Shown one piece after another: positions 38,800 through 50,779 of a stretch of 64,000 bases of DNA. Position numbers and translations under genes: made by a program. The notes beneath the pieces were generated by a model. The model was not told where the DNA came from, did not search any database, and worked only from the letters and a program-made list of their open reading frames with translations. Within the stretch, counting starts at the first letter, position 1; each line of letters starts with the position of its first letter. The stretch covers positions 32,916,454 to 32,980,453 of the forward strand of contig CM039510.1 in assembly GCA_022432975.1 (NCBI GenBank), written 5' to 3'. This stretch comes from Begonia masoniana (Eukaryota > Streptophyta > Magnoliopsida > Cucurbitales > Begoniaceae).

Positions 38800-41354
38800 A
38801 CCTCCAACCCGGTGCTATGTTACCAAATCGACCGGCCTATAGGATGAGGCCTGAAGAAGCAAAAGAATTACAAGATCAAGTCCAAGAATTATTAGGGAGA
38901 GGATACATAAGAGAGTCGATGAGCCCATGCGCTGTACCTACCTTGTTGGTACCTAAAAAGGATGGCTCTATGCGAATGTGTGTTGATAGTAGGGCTATCA
39001 ACCAAATAACCATTAAGTATAGGTATCCTATTCCTCGGTTAGAAGATATGTTGGACGAATTGAGTGGAGCATCAATTTTCTCTAAAGTTGACTTGAAGAG
39101 CGGGTATCACCAAATACGGATGAAAGAGGGTGATGAATGGAAGACCGCCTTCAAAACAAAATACGGATTGTTTGAATGGATGGTTATGTCATTCGGTCTT
39201 ACAAATGCCCCGAGCACCTTTATGCGGTTAATGCATCATGTTCTTAAGGAATTCCTTGGAAAATTTGTTGTCGTGTATTTCGATGACATCTTGGTGTATA
39301 GTCGCGACCTCCCACAACATGTCAACCATCTCGGGATGTTATTTCAAACCCTCCGTCGTACTAAATTGTTTGGGAATTTGAGTAAGTGCTCCTTTGGGCA
39401 AGAGAAAGTTTACTTTTTGGGTTTTATCATTTCTAAGGATGGCTTGGAAGCGGACGAAGAGAAGGTTAAAGCCATCAAGGAGTGGCCCACTCCTAATAGC
39501 ATCACTGAAGTCCGTAGTTTTCATGGATTAGCTTCTTTTTATAGGAGGTTCATTAAAGACTTCAGTTCTTTAGTCGCTCCTATTACGGACCTCACTAAGA
39601 AAGGAGTTGACTTTAATTGGACACCGGCATGCCAGAGTAGCTTCGATATGATAAAAGAAAAACTTTGTCAATCCCCCGTTTTGGCACTCCCTGATTTCAA
39701 TAAGGTTTTTGAGATCAAGAGTGATGCCTCCGGTATTGGCATTGGAGCTGTATTGATGCAAGATGGCAAACCTCTTGCGTATTTTAGTGAAAAATTGAAA
39801 GGAGCTGCTTTGAACTATTCAACTTATGACAAAGAGTTTTATGCCGTGATTAGAGCTCTCGAACATTGGCAACATTACTTACTTTCAAAAGAGTTTGTGA
39901 TTCACTCCGACCACCAATCCCTTAAGCACATTAAGAGCCAACACAAACTCAACAAGCGTCACGCAAAATGGGTGGAATTCTTGGAAAGATTTCCATACAT
40001 TCTCAAATATTTGAAAGGGTCTGATAATACCGTTGCCGATGCTTTATCTCGTAGACGTATCCTCTTGACAGAACTAAGTGTTAGATTTTTCGGATTTGAA
40101 TGGATTAAAAATTTGTATGCATCCGATAAAGATTTTGGATTTCCTTACCAAGTTTATCAAAATAAGGCTGAAGGAGGATATAGTCTCGTGGATGGATTCC
40201 TCTTAAGGAATGGAAAATTGTGTATTCCACATTGCAGTCTAAGACAATGCCTCATTAAAGAAGCTCATGGAGGAGGATTGTCTGGACATTTTGGAGAAAA
40301 GAAGACCTTAGAATTATTAAAAGAAAAATTCTATTGGCCTCATATGATGAAGGACGTGCACCATTATATCGAAAAGTGCATTGTGTGTAAAAAGGCCAAA
40401 AGCAAAGTGCTACCCCAAGGACTTTACCTTCCCTTACCAGTTCCAACACACCCTTGGGTAGAAATTAGTATGGACTTTGTTTTAGGGTTGCCACGAACGG
40501 GACGTAATAAGGATTCTATACTCGTGGTTGTGGATAGATTCTCCAAAATGGCACATTTTATTGCCTGCAACAAAACTGACGACTCTGCTGCTATAGCCGA
40601 TCTCTTCTTCAAGGAGATAGTTAGACTCCACGGTGTGCCTCAGTCTATTGTGTCCGACCGCGATACCAAATTTTTGAGCACATTTTGGAAGACTTTATGG
40701 AAGAAGTTGGGGACTACGCTATGTTTTAGCACATCCTTCCATCCCCAAACAGACGGCCAAACGGAAGTGGTCAATAGGACTTTGGGTACCCTTCTACGAA
40801 GTGTCGTGGGTAAGACTCTCACCAATTGGGACATACTACTACCCTAAATTGAATTCGGTTACAATCGAAGCCTTCATTCCACCACCCAGCAAACACCCTT
40901 TGAGGTAGTATATGGTTTTAATCCAAACACACCATTGACACTTGTTCCTATTCCGACCCAAGACCTAATCAACCCTTCGGGAGCGAATAAAGCAGAGCAG
41001 ATGAAAAAGTTGTATGAAAAGGTTCGTCAAACCATTGAGAAGAATAACGCCAATTATGCAAAGCATGCGAATAAAGGACGAAAGGAGGTAATTTTCAATG
41101 TTGGAGATTTGGTGTGGATACACCTTAGGAAAGAACGGTTTCCCGCCAAAAGACGCTCCAAGCTATTACCTAGAGCTGAAGGCCCCTTTAAAGTTTTAGA
41201 GCGCATAAATAACAATGCTTACAAATTGGAATTACCTGGCGATTATGGGGTATCATCCACCTTCAACGTGCAAGATTTGTCCCCTTATATTGGCGATTTG
41301 GGCCATGAAGAGGAGGCTGAGCTAATGGATTTGAGGTCAAATCCTCAGCCACCC

Positions 41355-41362
41355 GGAGGGGA
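41355..41362 (+). promoter_or_regulatory. Polypurine tract of element D
   Basis: GGAGGGGA directly precedes the 3' LTR start TGACGTGCC at 41363. It lies within the coding frame, because the polyprotein continues into the LTR. Confidence 0.8.
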
Positions 41363-41709
41363 TGACGTGCCTCGGGGGCCCGTTACAAGATCACAAACCC
41401 GGGCACAAAATTTAACTGTTCAATGTTCTAACGACTTGTCTCTTTTTGCAGGTTTCGATTCACTCATGGACTTCACTTGGGAGCCGACTTATCTATTGCC
41501 TTCTCTTTCTTTTAATTTCTTTGCATATTTCTTCTCTACAACAATATATATATATTCGGTCATATTGCTAATATTTTCCTGGTTCCGTTCTTTTAATTTT
41601 AGTATTTTCTTTCATTTATTCAAGTATTATTCACTAGCACACAACCGAACACAAATCTAGCGTATTCGTGGGTCGTACACGGGCCCCTTTTCTAAGGGAC
41701 CCCGTGTCA
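41363..41709 (+). repeat. 3' LTR of element D, internally deleted (347 bp)
   Basis: Matches the first 127 and last 220 bases of the 5' LTR with a clean deletion of 924 bp (5' LTR positions 33933-34856) at GAGCCGACT/TATCTATTGCC. The outer ends and TSD are intact. Confidence 0.93.
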
Positions 41710-41714
41710 GTTTC

Positions 41715-44402
41715 TCTTCGTGGGGTGCTCCCGTCTTGTTTGTCAAGAAGAAGGATGAGTCCCTACGGATGTGTATTGACTACCTTGAGCTGAACAAGTT
41801 AACGATCAAGAATAAGTACCCGTTGCCGAGAATCGATGATTTATTTGACCAACTACAAGGGGCTCGGGTATTTTTTAAGATTGACTTGCGCTCCAGTTAT
41901 TACCAGTTGAAGGTCAGGGCTGATGATATTCCAAAGACCGCCTTCAGGACCCGGTACAGGCATTACGAGTTCTTGGTGATGTCGTTCGGGTTAACTAATG
42001 CTCCGGCAGCATTTATGGACCTAATGAACATGATATTCCAAGATGTCTTGGATAAATTTGTGATTGTTTTCATCGACGACATTCTGGTTTATTCCAGGAG
42101 TGAGGCCGAACATGAAAAGCACTTGGCTGTTGTACTGTCAATCCTAAAACAACATCAATTATATGCCAAGCTATCAAAGTGTGAATTCTGGTTGAATAGG
42201 ATTAATTTCCTAGGCCATGTGGTGTCGGCAGAGGGAGTGTCCGTGGATCCAGCCAAGATCCTGGCAGTGAAGGAATGGCCAAGACCAAGAAGTGCCAGTG
42301 AGGTACGGAGTTTTATCGGATTAGCTGGTTACTACAGAAAGTTCATCAAGGGATTCTCTGTGATAGCAAAGCCTATGACCAGCTTAACGAGGAAGGATAT
42401 CAAATTCAGGTGGTCTGAAGCTTGCGAGATGAGTTTTCAGACACTTAAGCAAAAGTTGACCACTGCTTCTCTATTAGTATTGCCAGTTGAAGACGGCAAA
42501 TTCAGCGTATACTATGATGCTTCCAAGATTGGATTGGGGTGTGTGCTAATGCAGGAAGGGAAAGTAGTGGCATACGCATCCAGACAATTGAAGAACCATG
42601 AACAAAACTACCCTACTCACGATCTTGAGTTGGCGGCAGTTGTGTTTGCGCTGAAAGTATGGAGACACCACTTGTACGGACAATCCTGTGAGGTGTTTTC
42701 TGATCACAAGAGCCTGAAGTACATCTTTACCCATAAAGAGCTAAACATGAGACAAAGACGGTGGTTAGAATTTGTGAAAGACTACGACGTTGAGATTAAA
42801 TACCACCCGGGTAAAGCTAATGTGGTGGCCGATGCGCTAAGCAGGATGCCAGCTACTATGCAACCAGTAATGTCGGCCGTATCTATGCCTTTGAGGACGG
42901 AGATACAGAAGTTTGATATGGAGATAGTTTCTGGGCAATCGGCCATACTAGCAGACTTAACACTACGGCCCTCCGTCCTAGACCGAATTAAGGAAGTCCA
43001 GAAGATCAATTCAAAGGAGATGGCTGATATGGTGGGCAAGGTACCAATGGCTTCTTCCGATTTCAGTTATTCGGGAGATGGAATTCTGAAGTTCAAAAAC
43101 AGATGGTATGTTCCGAAAGACGAAGACCTACGGAAGCACATCTTGTCGGAAGCCCATTCATCTTCTTTCTGTGTACATCCTGGAAGCACGAAGATGTATC
43201 AAGACTTGAAACTTCATTTCTGGTGGCCGAATATGAAGAATGAAGTGGCCAAGTATGTAGAGTCTTGTATGATATGTCAACAGGTCAAGGCTGAACATCA
43301 ACGACCGGGTGGAACGCTTCAACCTCTCCCGATCCCCGAATGGAAATGGGAGAATATAACGATGGATTTTGTTGTTGGTCTACCAAGAATAGCTAAGGGC
43401 CATAATAGCATTTGGGTCATAGTGGACAGATTGACGAAGTCGGCCCACTTTCTACCTGTGAAGACGACGTACTCCATGGATCAGTATGCAGAGCTGTATA
43501 TTAGCGAGATTATTAAACTGCATGGCGTTCCTATGTCGATTGTCTCATACCGTGATCCCAGATTCACTTTTAGGTTTTGGAAAAGTTTGCAGAGCTCTTT
43601 GGGTACGAAGTTGAATTTCAGCACGACATTTCATCCACAGACTGACGGACAATCTGAGAGAACAATCCAAATACTGGAGGATATGCTAAGGTCGTGCGTG
43701 CTGGAATTTCATGCTCCTTGGAGTAGATATTTGCCACTCGTGGAGTTTGCCTACAACAATAGCTATCAGGCTATAATTGGCATGGTTCCTTATGAAGCTA
43801 TTTATGGCAGGAAGTGTAGATCCCCATTGTGTTGGGATGAGGTCGGAGAAACCAAGCTTATCGGCCCTGAGATATTACAGCAGATGTCCGAGGTGATAGC
43901 TGCTATCAAACAACGAATAAAAATTGCTCAGAGTCGACAGAAGAGTTATGCGGACAATAGAAGAAGAGACTTAGAGTTCGCTGTGGGTGATGAGGTATTC
44001 CTGAAAGTGTCACCTTTCAAAGGCGTAATGAGATTTGGTAAGAAAGGAAAGCTCAGCCCACGGTTCATTGGCCCTTTTCCCATCCTGAAGCGTGTGGGAA
44101 ACATGGCTTACGGACTACAGTTGCCGGCGTCAATGGATGGAGTTCACAATGTCTTCCATGTTTCGATGCTGAGAAAATGTGTGCGAGATCCAACTCAGAT
44201 CGTAAAACAGGTGGACTTTGATATCATGCCGACGCTGACATATGAAGAAAGGCCTATACAGATATTGGATATGTCACTCAAAGTATTGCGAAACAAGGTG
44301 GTTCCACTGGTAAAAGTATTATGGCGCAACCACAATGTGGAGGAGGCCACGTTGGAAAGACAAGCAGATATTAGAGCACAGTATTTGGACCTTTTCGCTT
44401 AG
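41715..44402 (+). pseudogene. RT-RNase H-integrase-chromodomain part of element C
   Basis: The remaining 895 codons of the C polyprotein. RT starts [15 protein letters not shown] and holds FIDDILVYS near 42070. RNase H has [15 protein letters not shown] and [16 protein letters not shown]. Integrase has an HHCC zone ([19 protein letters not shown]), MDFVVGLPR and [10 protein letters not shown], then [16 protein letters not shown] and [10 protein letters not shown] and a Tekay-type chromodomain tail ending [20 protein letters not shown] at 44400-44402. Oddities: YLELNKLT where A has [17 protein letters not shown] where A has DLRSGYYQL, and IVSYRDPRF where A has IVSDRDPRF. The last removes the second catalytic Asp of the integrase. 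The copy is probably inactive even without D. Confidence 0.93.
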
Positions 44403-44429
44403 GCAAATTTTGAGGACAAAATTTCTGTT

Positions 44430-44442
44430 AAGGTGGGTGGAA
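44430..44442 (+). promoter_or_regulatory. Polypurine tract of element C
   Basis: AAGGTGGGTGGAA immediately before the 3' LTR start TGTAACACCC (44443). Confidence 0.9.
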
Positions 44443-47400
44443 TGTAACACCCGGTATTTTCCGTGTAATTATTTTCCCCGAATAATTAAGCGGATTACTC
44501 TAATATTAATGCAATGACTATTTTTAATGAAAATGTCAGAGTGTTCAATTGAATGAGAGTGATTATAGAACCAATTCGACGAACTAAATAGAAGTTTAGT
44601 CAAAAACCAATGGAAGGGCAAATTAGGAAGAAATTAAGGTTGGTGGGAGAAATCAAATGGATGATTGACACTTGGCAAACTTGTGGAAGAAGACAAGCCA
44701 TGTATTCCATTTCCTTCTCTTCCTCCTACGTGAGACTTTTCCCTCTCTGCTTCTCTCTTTTGGTTGAAGAAAACCAACGCAAGGAGTTTCTTCCTTCTCT
44801 GATTTTCCTCCTGCTTTTCAGTCTAAGGTAATCATCTTAGATAGAAAATGATTTTTTAGCTTATTTATTTGCTAGTTTCGTGATGTTTAGGGTTAATGTC
44901 CGTTTATGCATGCTATAGGTTCGTGAACCACAGTGCTCGTGCGTTCAAGCTTGCTACATTTCGGACCACAGGTAAGTTCATACCCGTAGGTTGGCCCTTA
45001 AGGCCCTACATCACGGAGGTACTAGGTATTTCTGTTCTGTCAGGTTGTTTTCGGGTAGAAGGATTAGAGTTATGTTCTGTGTTTCCCCCCTGTTATGTTT
45101 CTGTTGTCTTAATTGTTGTTATCTGCTGTTTAAGTTGAAGAACTGTACTCGATCATGCATACACGTTTTTCCCGAAAGTTCATGCAAAACCGTTTTCTGT
45201 ACACTATTTGAAACTAAACAAGATAAAATCTGACTGAAATGTACTGGTTGAGTGCAGGACGGGGACTGGCCTCCAGATCTGTTTCTGTACTGTACTGTAT
45301 TACTGTTTGTGCCTGATAGTGCAACCACTGTTCGCCAGTTCCCCTATAAGCCCCACTTACACCCCTCTGCCACTGAAACGTAATGTTCTGTTCTGTCACC
45401 GTATTTTGCAGTTCACTGCATATTTGTTTATGTTCTTACTGAGTTTTAGACTCATAGGGAACTCTCTGATGTAGGTACTGAACCCGAAAATGAGGACTTT
45501 GTGCCTCAATCTGATGAATAGGTGGCTGGTGGTTCGAGCTCTCGGGGGTGGTTGCTGCAGCCAGACATGTTTCTGTTCAGAGGTTTAAGTTTTTGAAAGT
45601 GAAATTTATGTCTGTGAATTCTACTTAGATTCTGGTGTTTTGTTTTTAAAAACTCTGTTAGAAATTCTGGAAATGTATGTCAAGCTCTGCTTAACTTCTG
45701 AAATTTTAAAATAATGCACAAACTCTGTATTGGGGTATTCTGAAATAGTTTTAAAAACATTTGGAATGCAGGTTCAGTTCTGTAGGTTCAGTTCTGTATT
45801 GCTGTTAAAAACCTCTGTATTTGACAGATGAATGCATGTTCTGAAGTATCTGGAATTGTTTGGAATATTTTCTGTTGGTCTGTGCATGGATAGTTTCTGG
45901 TTTTAGAGTTGTCCATGCAGCTTGATTTTCTTCAGTTACTGTCCGCTTTTCAGACATCTTGAAATCATGGTGTTTTTTATTCGGTTTTGAAGTTTGAAAT
46001 TATTGTATCTTCTGCTTCATGCTTTCTGTTAAATATGTCTTTCTGTTAAATGTTTTTCAAATCTGTCTTTAAAACTATATCTTCCGATTGCATCCTCCGT
46101 TGTCTTAAAATCACATCTACCGTTGTATGTTTATCCCGTCACTGTATTTTGCATCCACCGATCACTGTTCACGTTTTGCATCTACCGATCACTGTTCACG
46201 TTTTGCATCTACCGATCACTGTTCATGTTTTGCATCTACCGATCACTGTTCACGTTTTGCATCCACCGATCACTGTTCACGTTTTGCATCCACCGATCAC
46301 TGTTCACGTTTTGCATCTACCGATCACTGTTCACGTTTTGCATCTACCGATCACTGTTCACGTTTTGCATCCACCGATCACTGTTCACGTTTTGCATCTA
46401 CCGATCACTGTTCACGTTTTGCATCCACCGATCACTGTTCACGTTTTGCATCCACCGATCACTGTTCACGTTTTGCATCCACCGATCACTGTTCACGTTT
46501 TGCATCCACCGATCACTGTTCACGTTTTGCATTTACCGATCACTGTTCATGTTTTGCATCTACCGATCACTGTTCACGTTTTGCATCTACCGATCACTGT
46601 TCATGTTTTGCATCTACCGATCACTGTTCACGTTTTGCATCCACCGATCACTGTTCACGTTTTGCATCTACCGATCACTGTTCACGTTTTGCATCTACCG
46701 ATCACTGTTCACGTTTTGCATCTACCGATCACTGTTCACGTTTTGAATCTACCGATCACTGTTCACGTTTTGCATCTACCGATCACTGTTCACGTTTTGC
46801 ATCCACCGATCACTGTTCACGTTTTGCATCCACCGATCACTGTTCACGTTTTGCATCCACCGATCACTGTTCACGTTTTGCATCCACCGATCACTGTTCA
46901 CGTTTTGCATCTACCGATCACTGTTCATGTTTTGCATCTACCGATCACTGTTCACGTTTTGCATCTACCGATCACTGTTCATGTTTTGCATCTACCGATC
47001 ACTGTTCACGTTTTGCATCCACCGATCACTGTTCACGTTTTGCATCTACCGATCACTGTTCACGTTTTGCATCCACCGATCACTGTTCACGTTTTGCATC
47101 CACCGATCACTGTTCACGTTTTGCATCTACCGATCACTGTTCACGTTTTGCATCTACCGATCACTGTTCATGTTTTGCATCTACCGATCACTGTTCATGT
47201 TTTGCATCTACCGATCACTGTTCACGTTTTGCATCTACCGATCACTGTTCACGTTTTGCATCTACCGATCACTGTTCACGTTTTGCATCTACCGATCACT
47301 GTTCACGTTTTGCATCTACCGATCACTGTTCACGTTTTGCATCCACCGATCACTGTTCACGTTTTGCATCCACCGATCACTGTTCACGTTTTGCATCCAC

Positions 47401-48057
47401 CGATCACTGTTCACGTTTTGCATTTACCGATCACTGTTCATGTTTTGCATCTACCGATCACTGTTCCCGTTTTGAATCTACCGATCACTGTTCATGTTTT
47501 GCATCTACCGATCACTGTTCACGTTTTGCATCCACCGATCACTGTTCACGTTTTGCATCTACCGATCACTGTTCACGTTTTGCATCTACCGATCACTGTT
47601 CACGTTTTGCATCCACCGATCACTGTTCACGTTTTGCATCTACCGATCACTGATCACTGTTCACGTTTTGCATCTACCGATCACTGTTCACGTTTTGCAT
47701 CTACCGATCACTGTTCACGTTTTGCATCCACCGATCACTGTTCACGTTTTGCATCCACCGATCACTGTTCCCTTTTGTCATATTCACGTCATCCACTGTT
47801 TACATCTTCCGGTTTCAAAGTATCATCCCAGTTTAATTTGATCTACTGCCCAACAGTAATCTGCTTTTGAAAAACCAAGTCTTCCGCCAGTCTTCCCCCT
47901 AAGTCTTCCGCCTACGTCTTCCTGTTTTAATCTGAGAAGCTTTGAGGGTTTGTTTTTAAAAGCTCAGTAGGTTTATAAAAAAAAAAAAATAGTCCCCGTT
48001 TCTGTAAATGTCCCGGAGTGACGGCTCTCAGACCCCGATCGGGTTGGGGCTGTCACA
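44443..48057 (+). repeat. 3' LTR of element C (3615 bp)
   Basis: Same ends as the 5' LTR. It retains about 600 bp (about 45560-46140) lost from the 5' LTR, including degenerate half-units (ATCTTCCGATTGCATC, CATCCTCCGTTG, CATCTACCGTTGTATG) just before the minisatellite, and a shorter array (46141-47771). Confidence 0.93.
46141..47771 (+). repeat. 27-bp minisatellite, about 60 units, in the 3' LTR of C
   Basis: The same unit as 27939-31619. It carries in addition recurrent TTCATG (for TTCACG), GCATTTACC and GAATCTACC variants, and one slipped unit near 47648 that shifts the frame. More ATCCACC units than in the 5' array. Confidence 0.97.
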
Positions 48058-48062
48058 GTTGT

Positions 48063-48334
48063 CTTTTGAAATATACTGGAATTGTATAGGATCTTTTTTT
48101 TAGTTGCGCATGAATTGGTCTGTGTTTTATAGTTGTCCATGCAGTTGGATTTCTTGAACTTCCGTCATGTTTTCTAACACGTTTAAATTTTTGTTTTAAA
48201 TCGGGTTTTTGAGGTTTATAAGCATTTTTGTGTCTAAAGAGGTTGGAAAAAAATTTTACGTCCAAAATGTCAAAGTCCTAACGAACGTTATGTCGAGTCC
48301 CTTGACGGCCCGGCGTGGGTCTGGGGTCGTCACA
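48063..48334 (+). repeat. 3' LTR of element A, last piece
   Basis: Resumes after element C (TSD copy GTTGT 48058-48062) with CTTTTGAAATATACTGG and ends GGGGTCGTCACA. It matches 10980-11252. The TSD ATTAT follows at 48335-48339. Confidence 0.92.
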
Positions 48335-48339
48335 ATTAT

Positions 48340-50280
48340 TAAGTACCAACTAAGTTTTATAGCTAAGACTCACTAAATACTTAGACAAACCAAGATATAA
48401 ACAATAACTTAAGATCTTATACATATAACCCAAATAAAAAATAAAATTAAAATAGCATCAAATATTAAACGACCATCTCATTTTACGTCATCCATTTATT
48501 CGACCCCAAAATAATTTAGATTCTTAATTGAAACACATGTAAGAATAAGGAATGTATGTTGTGACATCCAATAAACTAAATAATTTTCTTTTAAAAAGTC
48601 GTAAGAATAAGATATTTGGGTTGTATCCTAAAAACGCTTTTTATACAGTGATAAGCCCAATTTGCTTTCTTTGTTACTCTAGGTCAGCAAGAGTGACTAG
48701 ATGTCTTTTGAGAATCAATAGATTCTCTCCAACAATGTTTAAGGCATAGCACATTAAATTTGAAGAGTCAAATGCTTCATTCTTCAAGTTTCACTCCTTT
48801 GTGTAGAAAAATTCAAGTAATCTTAAATGATGGAGATCATTGGAATTTGAGCTTTCTGGAACAACTAAGAACGATATAGTAACATGTTTTGTTTAGTCTA
48901 AAAGTGACATTCAAATATTTTTAGTTCATGCCATTTTTGTTCTTTCCTTAGCATTCTTATAAGCATGATGTTGAAATTCTTTCATTTCGTTTAGTCAGAG
49001 AAAGCTCTTTTCAATATAACTTCTTAATGGCCAAAAAATACTGTGTGCTCCAACTAAACAAGTAGATAACAAGCTTTTAGGAATAATAATCTTGGGTTTG
49101 TTAAACATAAAATTAAAACTCTACCTCAACAGATGTACTAATGTCAGAAACTCAAAATCAAAGAAATCCAACAAATAAGTCAATTTTAGGTACCTAACAC
49201 ATATATCATCATCAATAGGCTTTTTAAGTCTCTTAAAAATTTATTGGAACCTATAACCAAGATAGGAAACAACTTGGGATCTTATGAAAACAATCCCATG
49301 AAAACTCGACTTTCAAAACGGCCATAAGTCAAATCTAATGACTTCCAACTTGCAACAGCACTGGACTATCTGGAGTGATTTTCACTTGAATAATCTGATC
49401 TTCATTGCATTGGATGTCTAAATCTTGAGTCTGTAAAGAAGTGGCTTTGCGAAGCATTCCCGTTCGAGTTTTACAATTTTAATGTGCCCTCAATCCATTG
49501 TCCAACCTTAACGACCAATCATTCTTCGCTAATTGTACATGTATTAAAAAAATTCTTTATATTCTATTTTGTTGAAAATTCAAGTAGTATCATAACACTA
49601 TTTGACGCATTATCTCATAGATAATTTTAAGTTACTTAGTAATATTATGATTTTTAATCAGGGCAGTAAATTTCTCTTTTTTACTAATTTTAACTACTCT
49701 AGCAAAAATTTCAAATTTAGAGACTATAATTAATTAGAAAAACTAAAATCAACTGCGACATAATTATAATTCATTAATTGCAAATAATAATTACATTTTT
49801 AAAGATTTCGGTAAATTCGACCAGTATATCTTGACAACTAGTCTAATTAAACAAATTTTATTTTCTTACTTAATTGAAATTTATTTTATATCTGAATTTG
49901 GTACTTTCAGTTTTAGAAATATCATTATTGGTTTTAAACTAAATTAAATATTCCATTAAAAACTCTATTAGGAAGCTACTGCATGATACTCGAATTGGTT
50001 GTCAACGAAGGTACTTTCCATAATATAATCATGCGAATTGCAAATTAAGTTATTTAGAATTATGGAACATTTACTCATTTGATTAAAGAAATTCATTAAA
50101 ATATAATAAATATACAAAAGAAGTCATTTTTGGAAAAATGTTATCTTGCTAGAGAAAATTAATGGTGTATTACTCAAAGAAAATAAAAAAAAAAATCATC
50201 ATTGAATTTCCAAATATAAATAAAGCTAATGTTATTTCCCTTCTTGGCCATATGTTTTCATGTAGTTTTCATATAAATCT
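48340..50280. other. Intergenic AT-rich region, no gene recognised
   Basis: The host sequence interrupted by element A continues here. Frames are short (longest 65 codons at 48552-48749) with no domain. A GC-richer patch at 49290-49500 (near AAAACGGCCATAAGTC) is probably an old repeat, but I could not assign it. Confidence 0.5.
50215..50222 (+). promoter_or_regulatory. Putative TATA box of the defensin-like gene
   Basis: TATAAATA in an AT-rich context, 126 bases before the start codon. It gives a plausible leader of about 90 bases; it is supported only by motif and position. Confidence 0.5.
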
Positions 50281-50340
50281 AATGAAGAACCTGAATATCA
50301 TCACTCTCAACGAGAAAAGAAAACTCAAGAACTAAAAAGT

Positions 50341-50668
50341 ATGAAGGCTGTGCGTTCACTTTGGGTTCTTGTTCTTGCTTTGCTTTTAATTCATGGTGAA
50401 TGTTTATTTTCTTAATTTTTTTTCCCCTAAAAAAGTTTGAAATTTGAATGTAAAGAGTATGCTAAAACTCTTGTCTTGTATTTTTAATGCAGGAAGCATC
50501 GAAGTTGAAGGAGAATACACAGGTCGTGTGTGTGGCAAAATAGAGCAGCTGAAGGACTGTTCGGACCCTAACTGTAATGCCTTATGCAAGTCTAAATATG
50601 CCTCCACTAAGTATCAAGTTAGTGGGTATTGCAAAGAGGGTTCTTGTGCGTGCCTTTATCCCTGTTAA
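50341..50668 (+). CDS. Defensin-like (DEFL) secreted cysteine-rich peptide, two exons
   Basis: Exon 1 50341-50395, intron 50396-50492 (GT...AG), exon 2 50493-50668 (TAA), giving 76 residues. Residues 1-19 are a classic signal peptide (basic start, then a run of Leu/Val/Ala, His-Gly before the likely cleavage). The intron falls in the Gly codon at the end of the signal, the usual DEFL gene structure. The mature part has eight cysteines at 32, 41, 46, 50, 65, 70, 72 and 76; the CX3C (46-50) and CXC (70-72) pairs fit the cysteine-stabilised alpha-beta fold. Plant peptides of this class are exported and act in defence or in cell signalling such as pollination; which applies here cannot be told. 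An AATAAA signal follows at about 50741. The start is the first ATG after the TATA motif. Confidence 0.88.
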
Positions 50669-50756
50669 ATTGGTCATTTTGGTATTATCTTTTGATTATT
50701 GTTTGTTTGATAATCATTGAACGTTTGCAGTATTTTTTCCAATAAATTCAAAGAGC

Positions 50757-50779
50757 TCTCTCTCTCTCTCTCTCTCTCT
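50757..50779. repeat. (CT)n microsatellite
   Basis: About eleven CT dinucleotides just downstream of the likely polyadenylation site of the defensin-like gene. Confidence 0.9.

Noticed and set aside
40935..41660. Separate gene after the stop at 40845
   Set aside because: It is in the same frame as the D polyprotein and reads the integrase C-terminus; one nonsense codon separates them.
46141..47771. CRISPR-like array (27-30-bp repeats)
   Set aside because: Units are contiguous with no spacers, lie inside plant LTRs, and there are no cas genes.
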